DNA from: Puniceicoccales bacterium
Lineage (GTDB): Bacteria; Verrucomicrobiota; Verrucomicrobiia; Opitutales; LL51
NCBI GenBank assembly: GCA_031276935.1
Contig: JAISMD010000010.1
Location: 1 to 6,794, forward strand
Direction: 5' to 3'
DNA: 6,794 bases
Positions 1 to 4,480 of the stretch are shown one piece after another (the stretch's first letter is position 1; each line of letters begins with the position of its first letter). Position numbers and translations under genes: made by a program. A model generated the notes under the pieces. That model was not told where the DNA came from. It did no database searches and saw only the letters and a program-made list of their open reading frames with translations.

Positions 1-1
1 T

Positions 2-952
2 CGTTTTGGTCCGGGGGATCAGTTTAGGAAAATCGAAGGGATACAGCAATTCGGAGAACGCATTTCCCATGCGGCAGGAAAAAGTACCAATATCGAACTC
101 TATCCCATTGAACAACGTCCGGGAGGGAATGGTCCCATCCTCGCCCAAACGCTTGCCCATTACGGTATCCGGGTAGAACTCATGGGAGCCCTGGGACAAC
201 CCATTGACCCCCTATTCGAAAATCTTTCACCCTCCATCGTACCCATCAGCCTCGGCCAACCGGCCGTCACCAACGCCATCGAATTCAATGACGGGAAATT
301 AATGCTGGGCATTACCCATTCCCTCGACGCAATCGATCTGGCCATTACGGCTCCGATTTTCGAAAAAAACCATAGGAAAATCGCCTCCTGCGACCTACTT
401 TGCTTCGTCAATTGGACCATGATGATCCACATGGATGCCATGGTGGATTTCCTCTGGCAACGCTTGGAAAAAGATCGGAGGAAAATCGTCTTCTTCGATC
501 TCGCCGATCCGGAAAAGCGATCCACGGAAGATATCCGAAATATCCTCGCCTCCATACAACGTTACACGCAAAAACGTTTCACCATTCTGGGTCTCAATCT
601 GAAGGAAGCGGAACAGATAGCGGTACTCCTTCCCCCTGCCCCCCGAAGGGAAATTTTACAACCATCGTTGGTGGACCTTTGCCGTTTCATTGGCGATGCC
701 ATGGGAATCGACGAAGTTTTCATCCACGATAATAGCTGCTGTGCCGCATCGACACCGACCCAAACGGCCTTCGTAGACGGATTCTTTGTCCCCAATCCCA
801 GGACAACAACCGGTGCCGGAGATCACTTTAATGGCGGTTATTTAGTGGCAAAACTACGGGGAAAATCACTGGAAGCATGTCTGACCAAGGGCTATAAAAT
901 CTCCAGCTATTTCGTGCGAACGGGAACGTTTTTACCCCCACAAAATATCTAG
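2..952 (+). CDS. PfkB-family carbohydrate/nucleoside kinase (5' end outside window)
   Basis: The frame is open from base 2 to a TAG at 950-952, and the protein already matches the family before the first internal ATG (182), so the true start lies upstream of the window. PfkB (ribokinase-superfamily) kinases transfer the ATP gamma-phosphate to a sugar, sugar phosphate or nucleoside in the cytoplasm. Visible family marks are the N-terminal substrate-side glycine motif 'RPGGNGPILAQTLAHYG' (about 119-169), the 'GLNLKEAEQIA' segment (about 589-621) typical of the central domain, and the C-terminal signature 'TTGAGDHFNGGYLVAKL' (about 806-856). The GAGD aspartate, encoded at 821-823, is the expected catalytic base. 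The residue before TTGAGD is Thr rather than the usual Asp. The substrate cannot be told from the sequence. The gene converges on the MalQ homologue and overlaps it by 4 bp, with no terminator visible between them. Family assignment is secure; specificity is unknown. Confidence 0.9.
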   Translation, partial: RFGPGDQFRKIEGIQQFGERISHAAGKSTNIELYPIEQRPGGNGPILAQTLAHYGIRVELMGALGQPIDPLFENLSPSIVPISLGQPAVTNAIEFNDGKLMLGITHSLDAIDLAITAPIFEKNHRKIASCDLLCFVNWTMMIHMDAMVDFLWQRLEKDRRKIVFFDLADPEKRSTEDIRNILASIQRYTQKRFTILGLNLKEAEQIAVLLPPAPRREILQPSLVDLCRFIGDAMGIDEVFIHDNSCCAASTPTQTAFVDGFFVPNPRTTTGAGDHFNGGYLVAKLRGKSLEACLTKGYKISSYFVRTGTFLPPQNI

Positions 953-2469
953 GATCCACGTTGGGAAAACTGTAGGAGGCGGGTCTTGATCACATCATCG
1001 ATCTGATCCCATGTGAAACGCCAGGATAAAAATGTATCCCCATCGCATTCCACTTCCAATAGATCCTGTAGGGTAGTCATTACGGCTCCCGCATTACTAT
1101 TACGGAGCGTCAACAGGGCATTGCGATTAACTCCATTGAGGGCGGTACCAAAACAGCGTTGCAATTCTTTTCTCATTTCCAGTGTCAATGGTCCGGTAAA
1201 ACGCTTCAACCATCGCAGTAGGGAATCGCTGAAATAATTACTCGTATAGGCGATGTGTCCCCGCGTATAGTACTTGGGCAAAACCTGCATCGTAGCTCCC
1301 TTTTCCTTCGAAAAACAAAAGGGCATGGCTACGGCATTGGCCATCTCACCGTGACCTATGGCCCGCTCCATTTTTAAATTGCTCATCATAAAATCTCCGG
1401 CGATAATATTTTTCGTCTGCAGTGTTTCAAAGACACACTCCAGGAGATGTTGATCCCCGGTGGGAACGAGGCGACCATTGGCCATACCCTCCTCCCCTCC
1501 TTCGACGGGAAATTCGTGGCACTCGAATAGGGCGTGAAAATTCTCCAATAAAACCATATCCACCACCTGTAATTCCCGGCGTAGACGATTGATCCAAAAT
1601 TTATACGCCTCCGCCTTAATCCGATTCCAACGGTATTGTGGTCCGGCGAAACGCTTCCCATGTTCCATTTTTTTAGAAGGCGGGAAGCCACTTGTTGCCG
1701 TCATCCGACCTTCGCCGTCGACGAAAAATAATGACTGATTGGCCCATAATTCGTAGCTATTGTGCAGGACGAATACGGGCACACTCAGTATGATGCGAAT
1801 ACCCAAATACTGGGCTTCGGAGTGGAGGCGTTCCCAGTAGCGCAGGAAGAGAAATTGCAGTACATTTTTCCGATGAATTTTTTCGGCGAGTTGTTTTTGG
1901 GCGGCTTCGATGGCGAGGTGATCGAAGGAACGGAGGCGATCCGGCCATTCGTACCACGCCTTTCCTCCGAACTCTTCTCCCAGGGTTTGGAAGAGGGAAA
2001 ATTTATTTAACCAAAGGTGATGATATTTTTGAAAGGCTATGAATTCGCCGCGTAATTTTGGGGAAGCCCGTTGATCGAAATTTTCTGCAACATAGCTTAG
2101 GAAGCGATTACGGAGGTCATAGACCGCTTCGATTGATCCATTGGTTTTGGGGAGGCACTCCTGGAACAGGGACAATTCCTCCTGGGAGATGAGTGCATCG
2201 TCCCGCAACCAGGCGAAGGAGATGAGTGAAGTATTCCAGCCATAGGAAGTTCCGGTAAAGAGGCGTTCCGGGTGGAAGGTATGGAGGGAGAGGACGTGCC
2301 ACAATTTTTGTCCCGTATCGTGGAGCACTTTGATGAATTTCAGGGCATGGGGACCGATTTCACCGACACCGTAAATCCCTGGCAACGAGGGGATATCGAG
2401 GAGGACACCGCTTTCCCCTTGGAAGAGGGTACAGCGATTATCCACGTAGCGCGAACCAATCCAATCCAT
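949..2469 (-). CDS. malQ: GH77 4-alpha-glucanotransferase (MalQ) homologue, probably catalytically dead
   Basis: This is an intact 506-residue frame of normal bacterial MalQ length. Family marks run in order: 'SGVLLDIPSLPGIYGVGEIGP' near residues 20-40 (usual SGVLLHPTSLPGPYGIGDLG), 'GQKLWHVLSL', 'VPVFVLHNSYELWANQSLF' (usual PIYVAHDSADVWA..ELF), 'GPQYRW', and 'YTSN..SD..LRW'. Active MalQ moves glucan chains between maltodextrins through an Asp nucleophile, a Glu acid/base and a transition-state Asp. By hand alignment these fall on Glu309 (the RIDHFRG motif reads LLENFHA), Gly358 (IIAED reads IIAGD) and Phe413 (GTHDND reads SNYFSD). The Arg two residues before the nucleophile is Leu307. So many active-site residues changed in an undamaged frame suggests a retained non-catalytic role, perhaps glucan binding, or a changed activity. 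The ATG at 2467-2469 starts a short extension before the family core and has no Shine-Dalgarno site. The upstream neighbour on this strand is the 5-mer pilin gene. Confidence 0.85.
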   Translation of the reverse strand: MDWIGSRYVDNRCTLFQGESGVLLDIPSLPGIYGVGEIGPHALKFIKVLHDTGQKLWHVLSLHTFHPERLFTGTSYGWNTSLISFAWLRDDALISQEELSLFQECLPKTNGSIEAVYDLRNRFLSYVAENFDQRASPKLRGEFIAFQKYHHLWLNKFSLFQTLGEEFGGKAWYEWPDRLRSFDHLAIEAAQKQLAEKIHRKNVLQFLFLRYWERLHSEAQYLGIRIILSVPVFVLHNSYELWANQSLFFVDGEGRMTATSGFPPSKKMEHGKRFAGPQYRWNRIKAEAYKFWINRLRRELQVVDMVLLENFHALFECHEFPVEGGEEGMANGRLVPTGDQHLLECVFETLQTKNIIAGDFMMSNLKMERAIGHGEMANAVAMPFCFSKEKGATMQVLPKYYTRGHIAYTSNYFSDSLLRWLKRFTGPLTLEMRKELQRCFGTALNGVNRNALLTLRNSNAGAVMTTLQDLLEVECDGDTFLSWRFTWDQIDDVIKTRLLQFSQRGS

Positions 2470-2476
2470 AATCCGC

Positions 2477-2504
2477 AGGCTATTTTTTTTCCCTCATTCG
2501 ACAA
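2477..2504 (-). promoter_or_regulatory. possible promoter of the malQ homologue
   Basis: On the minus strand TTGTCG (2499-2504) and TAGCCT (2477-2482) are 16 nt apart, with a run of eight A in the spacer, and the ATG follows 7 nt after the second box. If real, transcription would begin at or next to the ATG, giving a leaderless mRNA, which fits the lack of a Shine-Dalgarno site. The -10 match is weak, so this is a candidate only. Confidence 0.3.
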
Positions 2505-2517
2505 TGGTTTTAGGACA

Positions 2518-2538
2518 AAATTTTAAAATTTCCCGGGA
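2518..2538. other. adjacent palindromes in the malQ/pilin intergenic gap
   Basis: A perfect 14-bp AT palindrome (AAATTTTAAAATTT, 2518-2531) abuts a perfect 8-bp palindrome (TCCCGGGA, 2531-2538). They lie between the 3' end of the 5-mer pilin gene and the putative malQ promoter. They could be an operator or part of a weak transcription stop; no family can be assigned. Confidence 0.25.
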
Positions 2539-2562
2539 TGATTAAAATTTATCAATTTCTGA

Positions 2563-2598
2563 TTAAAAAAAATTAAAAATTTCTACGCTTCGCCGTAG
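2563..2598 (-). terminator. probable intrinsic terminator overlapping the stop codon of the 5-mer pilin gene
   Basis: On the coding strand a hairpin with a 5-bp stem (CTACG / CGTAG, loop GCGAAG) occupies 2583-2598. Its 3' arm contains the TAG stop. An AAA-T5-AA-T8 tract follows (2563-2582). The stem is short and three A residues precede the first T run, so strength is uncertain. The same stem and T-tract recur after the paralogue. Confidence 0.45.
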
Positions 2599-3467
2599 CT
2601 ATTAATAATGACTACGAATCCGTCGCTTGTGTAATCTGTGTTGAGATTGTCGCCACAGACAATATGAGCGGTAGACGGTAGCGCTTGGCGAATGTCGTTC
2701 GTGTAACCGGATTTGTCCCATTTCAAAAACTTCGCTGGTTTTGAACCGTCGAACCAAACAACGTGGCCGTCCCGATAAATTACATAGCCGCCGCTGGAAC
2801 CGTAGAGTCCGGATTTTTCATCCCATTTTCCATCCTCCCGCAAGCCCCGGGTGAAGGCAAAGGGCGTCGTGTCGAGCGGGGCATTCGCGGGTAAATTTGT
2901 AATGAGACAGTAGCTGAATACAAGATAACTACCATTAGCCATAAAATTCTGAACACAGGTAAACGCATCGTTGTTTTTGATTATGGACTCACTATTCATG
3001 TAACAAATTGCTTCCTTCACAACTTTCGAAGCGTATTTATCTCCCGGAGAAATGTAAACATGGGGATCATTCAAAATCATATCGGAAAGACTGTGCCTAT
3101 TATATCCGGCCAAGAACCAGGCAAAATCTCCGGCATCGCAATCCCCTATTTCCTCCCAGCCGCGATTGACGATGGCTTCATACCAGGCCTCCCGGATTTT
3201 TTGCAGATGGGAAACATCCCGCAGCTTTTGCACACTGCGTTTTATCGTGCCCATTCCGGGCAGTAAAATCGCCAGTAGAATCGCGATAATCGCGAAGACG
3301 AAGATCACTTCAATTAACGTAAATGCTTTTAGCTTTTGCGTTGCGTTGCGTTGCGTTGCGTTGCGTTGCGTTGCGTTGCGTTGCGTTGCGTTGCGTTGCG
3401 TTGCGTTGCGTTGCGTTGCGTTGCGTTGCGTTGCGTTGCGTTGTACTTTTCCATAACATTTTCCCAA
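2583..3467 (-). CDS. prepilin-type protein with pentanucleotide switch in its leader (TTG-only frame)
   Basis: The protein has 294 residues if started at the TTG at 3465-3467. A 48-residue leader contains seven RNATQ repeats (residues 10-44), then a class III prepilin site 'KLKA|FTLIEV' (Phe49 as +1, Glu53 as the usual +5 Glu) and a hydrophobic helix (49-70). The rest is a soluble domain with 'GGYVIYRDGHVVWFDG' (226-241), resembling the DGHV end of pseudopilin-like proteins of the PVC group. The likely role is a pilin/pseudopilin-like envelope or surface component; the exact function is unknown. Alanine at -1 replaces the canonical Gly. An in-frame TGA at 3471-3473 closes the frame just upstream, so TTG is the only start in this frame. 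ATGs at 3457-3459 and 3452-3454 lie in the other two frames and stop after 49 and 41 codons. The gene may therefore be phase-OFF or weakly expressed as sequenced. It is a tandem paralogue of the gene at 3571-4368. Confidence 0.8.
   Translation of the reverse strand: MGKCYGKVQRNATQRNATQRNATQRNATQRNATQRNATQRNATQKLKAFTLIEVIFVFAIIAILLAILLPGMGTIKRSVQKLRDVSHLQKIREAWYEAIVNRGWEEIGDCDAGDFAWFLAGYNRHSLSDMILNDPHVYISPGDKYASKVVKEAICYMNSESIIKNNDAFTCVQNFMANGSYLVFSYCLITNLPANAPLDTTPFAFTRGLREDGKWDEKSGLYGSSGGYVIYRDGHVVWFDGSKPAKFLKWDKSGYTNDIRQALPSTAHIVCGDNLNTDYTSDGFVVIINSYGEA
3336..3443 (-). repeat. (CGCAA)21 pentanucleotide microsatellite inside the pilin leader
   Basis: There are 21 perfect TTGCG units on the plus strand (3336-3440), CGCAA on the coding strand, plus a partial TTG (3441-3443), with no interruptions. 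All three coding frames read the same RNATQ cycle without stops. A gain or loss of one unit shifts the frame. With N units the downstream pilin frame joins the TTG at 3467 when N is divisible by 3 (21 here), the ATG at 3459 when N leaves remainder 1 (19, 22), and the ATG at 3454 when N leaves remainder 2 (20, 23). Confidence 0.97.
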
Positions 3468-3494
3468 TTCTCAACAAAAAATACCCGATGTCAA
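3467..3494 (-). promoter_or_regulatory. probable promoter of the 5-mer pilin gene
   Basis: A perfect TTGACA (3489-3494) is followed after 16 nt by GAGAAT (3467-3472). The spacer holds a run of six T (A on the plus strand, 3476-3481). The first ATG begins 8 nt after the -10 box, so the transcript would start at or just before it, with no room for a Shine-Dalgarno site. The in-frame TTG begins inside this -10 box and would not be on the resulting transcript. A perfect TATAAT further upstream (3501-3506) without a good -35 could give a longer transcript that includes the TTG. The same layout is seen at the paralogue. Confidence 0.5.
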
Positions 3495-3550
3495 GGAAAT
3501 ATTATAATTTTTTTTACGCGAAAACGGAATCGAAAATCATCAATTTTCGA

Positions 3551-3592
3551 TTAAAAAAAATTAAAAATTTCTACGCTCCGCCGGTGCCGTAG
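3551..3592 (-). terminator. probable intrinsic terminator of the 8-mer pilin gene
   Basis: The CTACG / CGTAG stem recurs here (3571-3592) with a larger loop, again with the TAG stop in the 3' arm, followed by the same AAA-T5-AA-T8 tract. The stem and tail are kept although the loop and the protein C-termini differ, which supports a real signal. If it works, the downstream paralogue needs its own promoter. Confidence 0.45.
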
Positions 3593-4368
3593 TGGAAAAG
3601 TATGACCAGAGAGCCGTCGCTTGTGTAATCCGTCTTGACGCCATGACCGCAGGACATCCAGGTGTAATTCGGTACCACTTGGCGAATATCGTTCGTGTAA
3701 CCCGATTTATCCCACTTCAAAAACTTCGCCGGCTTTGATCCGTCGAACCAAACAACGTGCCCGTCGCAGTAAATTACATAGCCGCCACTGGAACCATAGA
3801 GTCCCGCTTTTTCGTCCCATTTTCCATCCGCCCGCAAGCCACGGGTAAAGGCAAAGGGCGTCGTGTCGAGCGGGGCATTCGCCGGTAAATTTGTAATTAG
3901 GCAGTAGCTAAAAAAAGGCATAGCACCGACATTCAGCATAAAATGATCAACATGGGCAAACGGATAGTTTCGGATGATGTCACCCTCACTCACGTAGCAA
4001 ATTGCTTCCTTCACAACTTCCGAAGCATATTTATCACCCGGGGAAACATAAACATGAGGATCATTCAAAATCATATCGGAAAGACTAGTCCTCTGCATCC
4101 CTGCTAACTTTGCAGCGAAAGTTGGTGCGTCGGCATCCCCTGTCTCCCAGCCGCGATTGACGACGGCTTCATACCAGGCCCCCCGGATTTTTTGCAGATG
4201 GGACACATCCCGCAGCTTTTGTACACTGCGTTTTATCGTGCCCATCCCCGGCAACAAAATCGCCAGTAGAATTGCGATAATCGCAAAGACAAAAATGACT
4301 TCAATCAGCGTAAAAGCTTTTAAGCTTTTGTTCGCTTGTTCGCTTGTTCGCTTGTTCGCTTGTTCCAT
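3571..4368 (-). CDS. prepilin-type protein with octanucleotide switch in its leader (ATG in frame)
   Basis: The protein has 265 residues and starts at the ATG at 4366-4368. An 18-residue leader built from an EQANKRTS cycle ends in 'SLKA|FTLIEV' (Phe19 as +1, Glu23 as +5), followed by the same hydrophobic helix as the paralogue. Three blocks are almost the same as in the paralogue: helix and neck to 'NRGW', 'SLSDMILNDPHVY...ICY', and 'FSYCLITNLPANAPL...DIRQ'. Three segments differ strongly: after NRGW, after ICY, and the C-terminal tail. The role is inferred to be a pilin/pseudopilin-like exported protein processed by prepilin peptidase; the partner machinery is not in the window. In the present allele (4.75 repeat units) the ATG is in frame with the whole protein, so the gene is ON. 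The shifted frames stop at TAA or TGA within a few codons after the repeat. It is transcribed away from lysS. Confidence 0.85.
   Translation of the reverse strand: MEQANKRTSEQANKSLKAFTLIEVIFVFAIIAILLAILLPGMGTIKRSVQKLRDVSHLQKIRGAWYEAVVNRGWETGDADAPTFAAKLAGMQRTSLSDMILNDPHVYVSPGDKYASEVVKEAICYVSEGDIIRNYPFAHVDHFMLNVGAMPFFSYCLITNLPANAPLDTTPFAFTRGLRADGKWDEKAGLYGSSGGYVIYCDGHVVWFDGSKPAKFLKWDKSGYTNDIRQVVPNYTWMSCGHGVKTDYTSDGSLVILFHYGTGGA
4328..4365 (-). repeat. (GCGAACAA)4.75 octanucleotide repeat inside the pilin leader
   Basis: Four full TTGTTCGC units on the plus strand (4328-4359) plus TTGTTC (4360-4365) lie directly against the ATG. Eight is not a multiple of 3 and the cycle has no stop in any frame, so one unit gained or lost shifts the pilin out of frame. 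The array occupies the same place as the pentanucleotide array of the paralogue but has a different unit. Confidence 0.93.
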
Positions 4369-4378
4369 ACGTACGACT

Positions 4379-4406
4379 ATGATCGTGAAAAAAATGCAAA
4401 AGTCAA
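4379..4406 (-). promoter_or_regulatory. probable promoter of the 8-mer pilin gene
   Basis: TTGACT (4401-4406) is followed after 16 nt by GATCAT (4379-4384), with the ATG 10 nt further on. The spacer has seven T (A on the plus strand, 4388-4394), against six in the paralogue. CATAGT (4376-4381) is an alternative -10 at a poor 19-nt spacing. No Shine-Dalgarno site precedes the ATG; a leader of only a few bases is predicted. Confidence 0.45.
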
Positions 4407-4480
4407 GGGTGTTTTGCCTGATTTGCCTTTTTTTTATTTTTCTTTACTTTTTCTCTGCCTTTTCTAGCTCCTAATCTACC
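4407..4480 (+). promoter_or_regulatory. lysS upstream region: TTTGCCT direct repeat and pyrimidine tract
   Basis: Two TTTGCCT copies lie 9 bp apart (4413-4419 and 4422-4428), just upstream of the divergent pilin -35 box, followed by a pyrimidine-rich stretch to about 4470. They could be a regulator site for the pilin promoter (AGGCAAA on that strand) or part of the lysS promoter. Weak lysS boxes such as TTGCCT (4423-4428) with TACTTT (4445-4450) can be drawn but are not convincing. No Shine-Dalgarno site precedes lysS. Confidence 0.25.

Larger units (their letters stand above)
2551..4406 (-). repeat. tandem duplication of a pilin transcription unit
   Basis: Two copies, 2551-3494 and 3539-4406, match in order: -35/-10 pair, start region, repeat-bearing leader, coding region, stop-overlapping hairpin and AT-rich tail. 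The tail segments 2551-2589 and 3539-3577 agree at 37 of 39 bases. The central coding block (about 2700-2895 and 3690-3885) agrees at roughly nine in ten bases by eye, mostly with synonymous differences. The duplication is old enough for the two leaders to hold unrelated repeat units. Confidence 0.85.

Noticed and set aside
949..2469. Calling the malQ homologue a pseudogene
   Set aside because: The frame is full length with no frameshift or premature stop and the family fold motifs are kept; loss is limited to active-site positions, so a pseudoenzyme fits better than decay.
3336..3443. The array as a CRISPR or protein-level repeat domain, and NAT sequons as glycosylation sites
   Set aside because: There are no spacers, the unit is 5 bp and perfect, and the encoded RNATQ stretch lies in the leader expected to be cleaved, so neither reading fits.
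3166..3592. Plus-strand frames across the pentanucleotide array encoding long CVALR repeats
   Set aside because: They are the antisense reading of a stop-free 5-mer repeat and of the pilin gene; no family resemblance and no promoter or start context.
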